From: Pseudomonadota bacterium
GTDB lineage: Bacteria > Pseudomonadota > Alphaproteobacteria > Caulobacterales > Caulobacteraceae
Direction: 5' to 3'
Assembly (NCBI GenBank): GCA_023424215.1
Contig: JAFAEC010000141.1
Span: 1-8,963 of the forward strand
Length of the DNA: 8,963 nucleotides
Within the stretch, counting starts at the first letter, position 1. Each line of letters opens with the position of its first letter. Under the pieces are notes generated by a model that ran no database searches, was not told where the DNA came from, and saw only the letters and a list, made by a program, of their open reading frames with translations. Both the position numbers and the translations under genes were made by a program. Below are positions 1 to 6,443 of this stretch, one piece after another.

Positions 1-543
1 GGCCGGCATCGAGTGCCAGTCGACCAGCACCGCCTCGCCGCAGCGGTCGCGCGCCGCGGCCATCTCGCCCGCGAGGGCGGCGTGATAGGGCGCGTGGACC
101 CGCGCCAGCCGGGCCTCGACCTCGGCCCGCGTCAGGCGGCGGCGATAGAGCGGCCGGCCGTCGCCGGTCAGCCGGGGCGCGACGCCGTAGCCGGCCGCGG
201 CGCGGGGCGATCCCGGCCCCTCGACGCCCTCGACGAGGGCGGGGTCGAGGTCTCCCGGATCGCGGTTCAGGTCGACATAGGCCCGCGCGATCCGCCCCAG
301 CACCAGCACCGCGCCCAGCGCCGCGCCGGGCGCGATCAGCCGGTCGACCCGGGCGTCCTCGGCGCTGCGCAGGCTGGCCTCGGGCAGGTCCGGATCGGTC
401 CGGAGATCGATGGGGTAGACCACGCCGGAATGAGGGGAGGCGAAGACGAACCGGCCGGGGGCGGCGGGGCGCGTCACCTCGACCGCCGCCGCTCCGCCCG
501 CACCCTCGCCCTGGTCCTCGTCCGCCCGCATCGATCCAGCCAT
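1..543 (-). CDS. N-formylglutamate amidohydrolase family protein, C-terminal end missing
   Basis: The minus-strand frame is open from the ATG at 541-543 to the window edge, giving 181 residues without a stop. Family members are usually about 260-290 residues, so about the last third lies outside. After a 30-residue low-complexity acidic/Ala start come SPHSG at residues 36-40, SAEDARVDRL at 60-69, AYVDLNRDPGDLD near 87-99 and DWHSMP at 175-180. These are the signature blocks of the N-formylglutamate amidohydrolase (FGase, HutG-like) family, whose His/Asp/Glu residues bind zinc; H38 and H177 are candidates. Known members hydrolyse N-formyl-L-glutamate to glutamate and formate at the end of one histidine-degradation route. 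No hut genes are visible, so the substrate here is inferred. The chosen start has a GGAG 9 nt upstream; an in-frame ATG at residue 5 is the alternative. It is divergent from cpdR. Confidence 0.88.
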   Translation of the reverse strand, partial: MAGSMRADEDQGEGAGGAAAVEVTRPAAPGRFVFASPHSGVVYPIDLRTDPDLPEASLRSAEDARVDRLIAPGAALGAVLVLGRIARAYVDLNRDPGDLDPALVEGVEGPGSPRAAAGYGVAPRLTGDGRPLYRRRLTRAEVEARLARVHAPYHAALAGEMAAARDRCGEAVLVDWHSMPA

Positions 544-675
544 AGACTGTTTCTCCGCTTCATCCACAGGCTCGGCGCCGGGCGTGTTTCGCCGGAGCGG
601 TGTTTTTCATCGCGGGTTTACCGCGCCGGGCCTAGCCTCCGGACACTGAAGACACCGGGGCGGACGAACACTCCA
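544..675. other. Divergent intergenic region between the FGase gene and cpdR
   Basis: These 132 bases must hold the promoters of both flanking genes, but I see no good -35/-10 pair. There is no GANTC methylation site and no TTAA-N7-TTAA CtrA box. It contains a short perfect inverted repeat, CGCGG-GTTTA-CCGCG (611-625), and an imperfect one around 576-593. Either could be an operator or chance in GC-rich DNA. Confidence 0.35.
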
Positions 676-1032
676 ATGGCGCGCATCCTTCTGGCCGAAG
701 ACGATCATTCGCTTCGCGGTTTCCTGACCCGCGCGCTGGAGCGCGCCGGCCATTCGGTGGTCGACTGCGAGAACGGCGACGACGCCATCGACGCGCTCGA
801 CCAAGGCCCGTGGGACCTGCTGCTGACCGACATCGTCATGCCCGGCGCCGACGGCATCGAGGTGGCGCGCATCGCCGCGGCTCGCCAGCCGGGCATCCGC
901 ATCATGTTCATCACCGGCTTCGCGGCGGTGGCGCTGTCGGCGGCCCAGGCCAGCCCGCAGGCCAAGGTGCTGTCCAAGCCGGTCCACCTGCGCGACCTGG
1001 TCGGCGAGGTCGAACGCATGGTGGCGGCCTGA
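676..1032 (+). CDS. cpdR: CpdR, single-domain response regulator and ClpXP adaptor
   Basis: This is a 118-residue stand-alone receiver domain with no output domain. The acidic pocket is E8-D9-D10, the phospho-acceptor is D52 in LLLTDIVMP, the switch threonine is T80 in MFITGFAAVAL, and the conserved lysine is K101 in VLSKPVHLRDLV. The ITGFAAVAL and KVLSKP-HLRDLV-EVERM blocks and the C-terminal Ala-Ala are characteristic of alphaproteobacterial CpdR. In Caulobacter, unphosphorylated CpdR places ClpXP at the pole and primes it to degrade PdeA and other cell-cycle substrates. Phosphorylation through the CckA-ChpT relay inactivates it, and CpdR is itself turned over by ClpXP through its C-terminus. 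A longer in-frame reading opens at position 13, but it lies antisense to the FGase gene. The ATG at 676 gives the exact family length, although its Shine-Dalgarno is weak. Confidence 0.93.
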   Translation: MARILLAEDDHSLRGFLTRALERAGHSVVDCENGDDAIDALDQGPWDLLLTDIVMPGADGIEVARIAAARQPGIRIMFITGFAAVALSAAQASPQAKVLSKPVHLRDLVGEVERMVAA

Positions 1033-1086
1033 ACGTCAGGGCGCTGTCGGGCGCTCGTCGCCTGAGCGCGGGCCCCGCCAAGCGCC

Positions 1087-1130
1087 GGGCCGCCCCGGGT
1101 CGACAAGGCGGAGCCTCGGGGCCGCGGCCC
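1087..1130 (+). terminator. Strong GC-rich hairpin after cpdR, possible terminator without a T-tract
   Basis: The arms 1087-1099 and 1115-1130 pair over 13 base pairs (one a G-U wobble). The 3' arm has a three-base bulge at 1123-1125, and the loop is 15 nt. The 3' arm contains a 12-base perfect palindrome at 1119-1130. The hairpin sits 55 nt after the cpdR stop and just before the tRNA promoter, a sensible place to end the cpdR transcript. No run of T follows, so it is not a textbook intrinsic terminator. Confidence 0.35.
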
Positions 1131-1143
1131 GCCAATATGGCTC

Positions 1144-1172
1144 TTGCGGTCGGCGGCGAGGCCGGGTTATAG
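1144..1172 (+). promoter_or_regulatory. Sigma70-like promoter for tRNA-Val
   Basis: A -35 TTGCGG (1144-1149) and a -10 TTATAG (1167-1172) are separated by exactly 17 bp. This puts the expected start near 1179, about 37 nt before the mature tRNA. It is the best promoter-like pair in the window and is correctly placed and oriented for the tRNA. The assignment rests on consensus match and position only. Confidence 0.55.
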
Positions 1173-1215
1173 ACCGCGCCTTCCCGCCCCCGGGCATCCC
1201 GAGGGCCGTCACGGC

Positions 1216-1290
<75 letters not shown>

Positions 1291-1312
1291 TTCTTTCCTT
1301 CGCCAACGCGCG

Positions 1313-1371
1313 TGACCGGGTCGGGCCGGGTCGGCTGCCGCGTCGCGGCGTGACGTCTCCCGGTCGGGTCA
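1313..1371. repeat. Structured GC-rich spacer with nested inverted repeats
   Basis: GACCGGG (1314-1320) is complementary to CCCGGTC (1359-1365). Between them lies a smaller hairpin GCCGC-GTC-GCGGC (1337-1349), and the left part has reiterated CGGGTCGG/CCGGGTCGG. It occupies the space between the tRNA and the stop codon of the convergent small gene at 1369. It could form a structured 3' end, but no T-tract supports an intrinsic terminator on either strand. Confidence 0.25.
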
Positions 1372-1563
1372 GCCCAGCGGCTTCTGGTAGATTTCCGCCG
1401 GGCGGATGCGCTCGCCCAGCACCCGGGCGATGTCGTCCAGCACGTCGTCGCTGTCGCGGAGGCGGGCCTCGGACAGCAGTTCGCGGATGCGACGCAGGCG
1501 GGCGTCGCTGACGTCCTCGCCGGATCGCGGGGTGTCTCGGATCACCTGATCGGTCATGCCCAT
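1369..1563 (-). CDS. Small hypothetical protein, 64 residues
   Basis: I do not recognise this gene. The ATG at 1561-1563 has a good Shine-Dalgarno, AAGGAG, 7 nt upstream, which favours MGMTDQ as the N-terminus over the second ATG two codons in. The product is short, charged and probably mostly alpha-helical: a polar N-terminus, then residues 20-52 with alternating Arg/Asp/Glu and Leu/Ile typical of amphipathic helices, then an IYQKPLG tail. There is no signal peptide, membrane segment, cysteine or recognisable DNA-binding motif. It lies 55 nt downstream of the GST gene on the same strand and may be cotranscribed with it. Its codon use looks like the neighbours', with GC-rich third positions. 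It is probably a real gene because of the ribosome binding site and plausible composition, but its function is unknown. Confidence 0.6.
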   Translation of the reverse strand: MGMTDQVIRDTPRSGEDVSDARLRRIRELLSEARLRDSDDVLDDIARVLGERIRPAEIYQKPLG

Positions 1564-1618
1564 GGGTTTGCTCCTTCACGGAGAGAACCTTGGCGGCGCG
1601 AGGCGGGTTCCCGCGGCG

Positions 1619-2320
1619 TCAGCCCCGCGAAGGAATCTCCAGCCCGCGCTGAACCGCCGGCCGGGCGAGGCCGCGCTCCAGCCAGGCGGGGACGTGCTCC
1701 AGCGTGTCGAACTCGACCAGGTCGCGGGCCTCGTAGAAGCCGATCAGGTTGCGCACCCAGCCGAGCGTGGCCACGTCGGCGATGGAGTAGTCGCCCATGA
1801 TCCAGTCGCGGCCGGCGAGGCGGGCGTCGAGGACGCCGAGCAGCCGCCTCGACTCGCTGACGTAGCGCTGCAGCGGACGCCTGTCCTCGTACTCGCGGCC
1901 GGCGAAGCGGTGGAAGAAGCCGACCTGTCCGAACATCGGCCCGATGGCGGCCATCTGGAACATGACCCACTGCAGGGTCTGGTAGCGCAGGGCCGGGTCG
2001 GCCGGCAGGAGCTGGCCGGTCTTTTCGGCGAGGTAGACGAGGATGGCCCCCGACTCGAACAGGGCCAGCGGCTCACCGCCGGGACCGTCGGGATCGAGAA
2101 TGGCCGGGATCTTGCCGTTGGGATTGAGGGACAGGAACTCGGGCGTCCAGCTCTCGTCCTGCATGATGTCGACGAGGTGGGCCTCGTAGGGCAGGCCGGT
2201 CTCCTCGAGCATGATCGAGACCTTCACCCCATTGGGCGTGTTCAGCGAATAGAGCTGCAGGACATCCGGCTTCCGGGCGGGCCAGCGGCGGGTGATCGGG
2301 AAGGCGGACAGGTCGGCCAT
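1619..2320 (-). CDS. Glutathione S-transferase, Nu class (YfcG/YghU-like)
   Basis: The 233-residue product has the two GST domains. The thioredoxin-like N-terminal domain (about 20-105) has LYSLNTPNGVKV, with T28-P29-N30-G31 in the active-site position where Nu-class enzymes use Thr/Asn. It also has the cis-Pro block NPNGKIPAI (66-74) and the glutathione-binding LFESGAILVYLAEKTG (87-102). The helical C-terminal domain has LQWVMFQMAAIGPMFGQ (115-131) and the N-capping box SIAD (178-181). Overall it resembles E. coli YfcG closely from memory. Characterised members show disulfide-bond reductase or GSH-dependent peroxidase activity and weak transferase activity. I chose the ATG at 2318-2320 because a GGAG lies 6 nt before it; the ATG four codons upstream has no ribosome binding site. 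It is divergent from mutA; a detoxification role is inferred. Confidence 0.92.
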   Translation of the reverse strand: MADLSAFPITRRWPARKPDVLQLYSLNTPNGVKVSIMLEETGLPYEAHLVDIMQDESWTPEFLSLNPNGKIPAILDPDGPGGEPLALFESGAILVYLAEKTGQLLPADPALRYQTLQWVMFQMAAIGPMFGQVGFFHRFAGREYEDRRPLQRYVSESRRLLGVLDARLAGRDWIMGDYSIADVATLGWVRNLIGFYEARDLVEFDTLEHVPAWLERGLARPAVQRGLEIPSRG

Positions 2321-2439
2321 CGGAAGCTCCATGGGCGGGGAGGGGCTGATGTGGGGGCGGCCGCCCGAACGGCAACGTCGCCGCCGGACGGGACGCCGGG
2401 CACTGGACCCCGGCGGCGGGAGGAGGCATGGGAGCAGCC
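2321..2439. promoter_or_regulatory. Divergent GST/mutA intergenic region with two palindromes
   Basis: This 119-base region separates the two divergent starts and should carry both promoters, though I see no convincing -35/-10 pair. It contains a perfect 12-base palindrome GGGCGGCCGCCC (2355-2366). Close by is a 14-base near-palindrome CGGCAACGTCGCCG (2370-2383), symmetric at all but one base pair and centred on ACGT. The second has the look of a small-regulator operator. GC-rich sequence produces such palindromes by chance, so this is tentative. It shows no obvious PccR/ScfR-type site. Confidence 0.3.
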
Positions 2440-3834
2440 ATGTCGCAGACCTTTCCGACCCCCTCGCCCGCCGAGTGGCGCGCGCTCGCCGAGAAGGCGC
2501 TGAAGGACCGGCCGCTCGAGAGCCTGGTGCATCTGGATCCCGACGGGCTGGCGGTGCGGCCGCTGTACGCGGCGGCGACCGGCGTGGAGCCGCTGTTCGC
2601 CCCGCGGACCTCGGACGCCGACGGCCGCGCCTGGGACTTGCGGACGCTGGTGGAGGGCGACGACCCGGCGACGGTGAACGCGGCGGTACGGGCCGACCTC
2701 GAGGGCGGCGCGGCCTCGGTGGTGCTGGGCGGAGGCGCGGCGCGCGATGCGGCCGGGCTGGCGCGGGCGCTGGACGGGGTGGCGCTGGAGCTGGCCGCGG
2801 TCGGTCTGGACGCCGGTCTGGACGGGCCGGCGGCGGCCGACGCCCTGGCCGTGGCGGCCAAGGGGGCGCCGCGGGCGAAGCTGCGGTTCCACATGGATCC
2901 GGTGTCGGCCTTCGCGGAGACGGGCGCGGCGCCGCGGGCGATGGCGGATCATCTGGCCGAGTCGGCGCAGGCGACGGCCCGACACGCCGTCGCCTATCCC
3001 GAGGCGACCTTCTTCCTCGCCAGCGGCCGGGTCGCGCACGAGGCCGGCGGGTCGATCGCCCAGGAGCTGGCCTTCGCGGCGGCGAACGCCGTGGCGCTGG
3101 CCAAGGCGGCCGTCGCGGCGGGGATGAGCGCGGAGCAGGCGCTGAAGGGGACGGTGCTCGGCGTGTCCGTCGACCAGACCTATTTCGACAGCCTCGCCAA
3201 GCTGAGGGCGCTGCGGCTGATGTGGCGTTCGATCGGCAAGGCCTTCGGAATCGAGACGCCGGCGATCATCGAGGCGCGGTCCTCGCGGCGCATGCTGTCG
3301 GCGCGCGATCCCTGGCCCAACCTGCTCAGGCTGACGGCGGCGGGCTTCGCCGGCGCGGCGGGCGGCGCGGACGCGGTGTTGCTGGACGGCTTCACCCGGG
3401 CCGGCGGCCGACCCGACGCCTTCGCCCGGCGCCAGGCCCGCAACACCCAGCTGGTGCTGATGGAGGAGGCGAACCTCGGACGGGTCGACGACCCGGCGGC
3501 GGGCTCCTGGTATCTGGACCAGCGCACCCGCGAACTGGCCGAGGCCGGCTGGGAGGAGTTCCGCATCATCGAGGCCGAGGGCGGACTGGTAGAGGCGCTG
3601 CGCGGCGGGCTGATCCAGCCGCGGGTGGCGCGAGCCCGGCAGGCGCTGGAGCATGCGCTCGGGGCGGGGAGCGAGCACCTCGTGGGCGTGACGAAGTTTG
3701 TCGATCCGGAGCCGCGTCCGGCGCCGGCCGATCCGGCCGGCCGGGTCGCAGTCGAGGCGGGCGGCGACGCCTGCGCGCCGCTGACGCCGATCCGCCTCGC
3801 CGCCCCGTTCGAAGCCGAAGGAGCGGCCCGATGA
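2440..3834 (+). CDS. mutA: Methylmalonyl-CoA mutase small (beta) subunit, without C-terminal B12-like domain
   Basis: The 464-residue protein opens with the family N-terminus (EWRALAEKALKDRPLESLV, then DGLAVRPLY). The mutase TIM-barrel fold follows, including RNTQLVLMEEANLGRVDDPAAGSWYLD (from residue 334; RNTQ 334-337, DDPAAGSW 351-358). It matches mutB in register at that block. In known heterodimeric enzymes the small subunit does not bind cobalamin catalytically but is needed for a stable, active complex. Those subunits run to about 600-640 residues with a degenerate B12-like domain. Here the chain stops at the linker-like LTPIRLAAPFEAEGAAR, so that domain is absent. Two ATGs compete: the one at 2440 has GGAG 5 nt upstream, while the one at 2428 is only 1 nt from AGGAGG, so 2440 is preferred. 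It overlaps mutB by ATGA, implying translational coupling. Confidence 0.93.
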   Translation: MSQTFPTPSPAEWRALAEKALKDRPLESLVHLDPDGLAVRPLYAAATGVEPLFAPRTSDADGRAWDLRTLVEGDDPATVNAAVRADLEGGAASVVLGGGAARDAAGLARALDGVALELAAVGLDAGLDGPAAADALAVAAKGAPRAKLRFHMDPVSAFAETGAAPRAMADHLAESAQATARHAVAYPEATFFLASGRVAHEAGGSIAQELAFAAANAVALAKAAVAAGMSAEQALKGTVLGVSVDQTYFDSLAKLRALRLMWRSIGKAFGIETPAIIEARSSRRMLSARDPWPNLLRLTAAGFAGAAGGADAVLLDGFTRAGGRPDAFARRQARNTQLVLMEEANLGRVDDPAAGSWYLDQRTRELAEAGWEEFRIIEAEGGLVEALRGGLIQPRVARARQALEHALGAGSEHLVGVTKFVDPEPRPAPADPAGRVAVEAGGDACAPLTPIRLAAPFEAEGAAR

Positions 3835-5972
3835 GCTTCCCCGACTTCTCGAAGATCGCCCTCGACCTGTCGCCGACCGGAACCGGCCCGGCGCGCGAGC
3901 CGTGGCGGACGCCCGAGGGCCTGACGGTCGCGACATCCTACGGCGCGGACGCCGTCGAGGGGCTGGACTTCATCCACGGCCTGCCGGGGATCGCCCCCTA
4001 TGTGCGCGGGCCCTATCCGACCATGTACGCGTCCAACCCGTGGACCATCCGGCAGTACGCCGGCTTCTCGACGGCGGAGGAATCCAACGCCTTCTACCGG
4101 CGCAACCTCGCCGCCGGGCAGAAGGGGCTGTCGATCGCCTTCGACCTGGCCACCCACCGCGGCTACGATTCCGACCACCCGCGGGTGAAGGGCGATGTCG
4201 GCATGGCCGGGGTGGCCATCGACTCCATCTACGACATGCGCACCCTGTTCGACGGCATCCCGCTGGACCGGATGTCGGTGTCGATGACCATGAACGGGGC
4301 GGTGCTGCCGGTGCTTGCCCTCTATGTCGTGGCGGCCGAGGAGCAGGGCGTCGCCCACAGCGCCCTGACCGGGACGATCCAGAACGACATCCTCAAGGAG
4401 TTCATGGTCCGCAACACCTACATCTATCCGCCGGCGCCCAGCATGCGGATCGTGTCGGACATCTTCGCCTGGACCGCCGAGCACGCGCCCAAGTTCAACT
4501 CCATCTCGATCTCCGGCTACCATATGCAGGAGGCCGGGGCCTCGGCCGACCTCGAGCTGGCCTACACCCTCGCCGACGGGGTCGAGTACCTGAAGGCGGG
4601 CGTCGACTCCGGCCTCGACATCGACCGCTTCGCGCCGCGGCTGTCGTTCTTCTGGGCCATCGGCATGAACTACTTCATGGAGGTGGCCAAGCTGCGCGCC
4701 GGCCGCCTGCTGTGGGCCGAGGCGGTGGCGAAGTTCGGGGCGAAGGACCCGCGCTCGCTCAGCTTGCGGGCGCACTGCCAGACCTCGGGCTGGTCGCTGG
4801 CGGCGCAGGACGTGTTCAACAACGTGTCGCGCACCATGGTCGAGGCCATGGCGGCGGCGGGCGGGCAGACGCAGAGCCTGCACACCAATTCGCTGGACGA
4901 GGCCCTGGCTCTGCCGACCGACTTCTCGGCCCGCATCGCCCGCAACACCCAGCTGTTGCTGCAGATGGAGACCGGCCTGACCCGGGTCATCGATCCCTGG
5001 GGCGGCAGCTACTACGTCGAGCGTCTGACCCACGAGCTGGCGGAGAAGGCCCGCGCCCACATGGCCGAGGTCGAGGCGCTGGGCGGCATGGCCAAGGCCA
5101 TCGAGGCCGGCGTGCCCAAGCTGCGCATCGAGGAGTCGGCGGCGCGGACCCAGGCCCGCATCGACACCGGCCAGCAGACGGTGGTCGGGGTGAACCGGTA
5201 CCTCGCCGACCACGTCGACGACATTCCGGTGCTGAAGGTCGACAACGCGGCCGTGCTGGCCTCGCAGCTGGACAAGCTGAAGCGGCTGCGGGCCGAGCGG
5301 GACCAGACGGCGACCGATGCGGCGCTCGAGGCCCTGACCAACGGCGCCCGCGGCGGGGCCAACCTGCTGCAGCTGTCGATCGAGGCGGCCCGCGCCAAGG
5401 CCACCGTCGGCGAGATCTCCGACGCGCTGGAGGCCGCCTTCGGCCGCCATGTCGCCACCGTGAAGACCGTCTCCGGTGTCTACGCGCGGGAAGCCGGCGC
5501 CGACCCGAAGGTCTCCCGGGCTCGCGGCATGGTCGCCGCCTTCGTCGAGAACGACGGCGGCCCGCCGCGCATCCTGATCGCCAAGCTGGGCCAGGACGGC
5601 CATGACCGCGGCCAGAAGGTGGTGGCTACCGCCTACGGCGATCTCGGCTTCGACGTCACGGCCGGCTCGCTGTTCCAGACCCCGGCCGAGGCGGCGCGCG
5701 AGGCGGTGGAGAAGAACGTCCACGCCGTCGGCGCCTCGTCGCTGGCCGCGGGCCACCTGACGCTCGCGCCGGAGCTGATCGCCGAACTGAAGAAGCTGGG
5801 GCGCGAGGACATCACCGTGGTCGTCGGCGGGGTGATCCCGCCGGCTGACGTCAAGCCCCTGCTCGACGCAGGGGTGGCGGCGGTCTACCCGCCGGGCTCG
5901 GTGATCGCCGACACGGCCATCGACCTGATCGAACGGCTCAACCAGCGCCTCGGCTACGCCCAGAAGGGCTGA
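3831..5972 (+). CDS. mutB: Methylmalonyl-CoA mutase large (alpha) catalytic subunit
   Basis: This 713-residue protein is full length for the family. It interconverts (R)-methylmalonyl-CoA and succinyl-CoA by a radical rearrangement using adenosylcobalamin. It completes the route from propionyl-CoA (odd-chain fatty acids, Val, Ile, Met, Thr) to the TCA cycle in the cytoplasm. Visible features are the substrate-channel block YPTMYASNPWTIRQYAGFSTAEESN with Y66 in the position of the catalytic-site tyrosine, H231 in ISGYHMQEAGA, RNTQLLLQMETGLTRVIDPWGGSYYVE (RNTQ 371-374), and a C-terminal B12-binding domain (about 570-713). In that domain, D589-G-H591-D-R-G594 is the DxHxxG motif with H591 as lower axial cobalt ligand; VVVGGVIPPAD follows. 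The ATG at 3831 overlaps the mutA stop and has GGAG 7 nt upstream. The frame stays open far upstream inside mutA, but that extension is not mutase sequence. No meaB chaperone gene follows. Confidence 0.97.
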   Translation: MSFPDFSKIALDLSPTGTGPAREPWRTPEGLTVATSYGADAVEGLDFIHGLPGIAPYVRGPYPTMYASNPWTIRQYAGFSTAEESNAFYRRNLAAGQKGLSIAFDLATHRGYDSDHPRVKGDVGMAGVAIDSIYDMRTLFDGIPLDRMSVSMTMNGAVLPVLALYVVAAEEQGVAHSALTGTIQNDILKEFMVRNTYIYPPAPSMRIVSDIFAWTAEHAPKFNSISISGYHMQEAGASADLELAYTLADGVEYLKAGVDSGLDIDRFAPRLSFFWAIGMNYFMEVAKLRAGRLLWAEAVAKFGAKDPRSLSLRAHCQTSGWSLAAQDVFNNVSRTMVEAMAAAGGQTQSLHTNSLDEALALPTDFSARIARNTQLLLQMETGLTRVIDPWGGSYYVERLTHELAEKARAHMAEVEALGGMAKAIEAGVPKLRIEESAARTQARIDTGQQTVVGVNRYLADHVDDIPVLKVDNAAVLASQLDKLKRLRAERDQTATDAALEALTNGARGGANLLQLSIEAARAKATVGEISDALEAAFGRHVATVKTVSGVYAREAGADPKVSRARGMVAAFVENDGGPPRILIAKLGQDGHDRGQKVVATAYGDLGFDVTAGSLFQTPAEAAREAVEKNVHAVGASSLAAGHLTLAPELIAELKKLGREDITVVVGGVIPPADVKPLLDAGVAAVYPPGSVIADTAIDLIERLNQRLGYAQKG

Positions 5973-5986
5973 CCGTCAGGGACGGT
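5972..5986. terminator. Short hairpin spanning two convergent stop codons
   Basis: ACCGTC-AGG-GACGGT forms a 6-bp stem with a 3-nt loop. It begins at the last base of the mutB stop and covers the stop of the convergent DUF6491 gene. The position suits a bidirectional end point. There is no T-tract on either side and the stem is short, so the terminator call is weak. Confidence 0.25.
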
Positions 5987-6389
5987 GCGCCGCCGGCAGG
6001 GCGGCGATCTCCGCCTCGGTCAGCTTGCGGCTGATGCGGGCGCGGCAAACGGTATTCGGCGATGTCGAACCTGGGACGACGATGCGCGCCCAGTCGTCTG
6101 TGCACAGGCGGGTCCCGGCCAGCGCGGCGCCGTCCGGAACGAGGGCCATGCGATTGGCGAAATCGAGGTCCCTGCAGCCGACGGCGTTCAGCTCATAGAC
6201 GTCGTTGCGGCCGACGCGGATGAAGACCTGGTCGGGCCGCCCTCGGCGGAAGTTGGTGACCTGCTGGATGCTGAAGCATTGGCGGGCGCGGGGCGGAACC
6301 TCGCCCTCCGCCCGCTCGACGGTGGGCGCGCAGGCCGCCGATCCGAGGAGGGCGAGAACGCCGAGACCGGCGACTGGAACAGAGCGCAT
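5976..6389 (-). CDS. DUF6491-type exported or lipid-anchored protein
   Basis: The 137-residue product has an N-terminal export signal: Arg at 2, a hydrophobic stretch at 6-19, then Cys20 in LLGSAAC. The -3 position is Ser instead of the usual Leu, so it could be a lipoprotein with an unusual lipobox or a soluble periplasmic protein. The mature part has QCFSIQQVTNFR (37-48), VFIRVGRNDVYELNAVGC (55-72), a Cys at 96 and VCRARI around Cys115. The CFxIxxV start, the Y-L-x(n)-GC-block and the late C-R-x-x-I motif match my recollection of the DUF6491 family, common in Caulobacterales and Sphingomonadales and of unknown function. Four cysteines besides Cys20 could form two disulfides. The start has GGAG 7 nt upstream, held inside a hairpin. 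It is 54 nt downstream of mnmC, same strand, and convergent with mutB. Confidence 0.82.
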   Translation of the reverse strand: MRSVPVAGLGVLALLGSAACAPTVERAEGEVPPRARQCFSIQQVTNFRRGRPDQVFIRVGRNDVYELNAVGCRDLDFANRMALVPDGAALAGTRLCTDDWARIVVPGSTSPNTVCRARISRKLTEAEIAALPAAHRP

Positions 6390-6396
6390 GGGATGT

Positions 6397-6417
6397 CTCC
6401 GGATGAAGTTTCCGGAG
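6397..6417 (-). promoter_or_regulatory. Hairpin masking the ribosome binding site of the DUF6491 gene
   Basis: Read on the minus strand, CTCCGGA and TCCGGAG form a perfect 7-bp stem closed by a 7-nt loop (AACTTCA). The GGAG that serves as Shine-Dalgarno lies at the 3' end of the stem, 7 nt before the ATG at 6387-6389. If the stem forms in the mRNA, initiation would depend on its opening. A dyad protein-binding site is the alternative reading. Confidence 0.45.
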
Positions 6418-6443
6418 CCAAGCGTCCTCCCGGTTCGCTCGTT

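Noticed and set aside
13..675. N-terminal extension of cpdR to position 13
   Set aside because: It is antisense to the FGase gene. CpdR family length and motifs start at 676.
1556..2503. A 315-residue plus-strand frame across the GST gene
   Set aside because: It is a shadow of the GST coding sequence, which has all GST motifs on the minus strand.
2292..3830. Long in-frame N-terminal extension of mutB back to 2292, suggesting a 1226-residue fusion
   Set aside because: The extension is the out-of-frame reading of mutA (Gly/Arg-rich, no motifs). The ATG at 3831 has a ribosome binding site and gives family length.
3180..5756. An 858-residue open frame antisense to mutA/mutB, and a 564-residue one at 2242-3936
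   Set aside because: They are mirror frames of GC-rich coding DNA: composition is Arg/Gly/Ala/His-rich with no domain motifs, while the plus strand codes for well-conserved mutase subunits.
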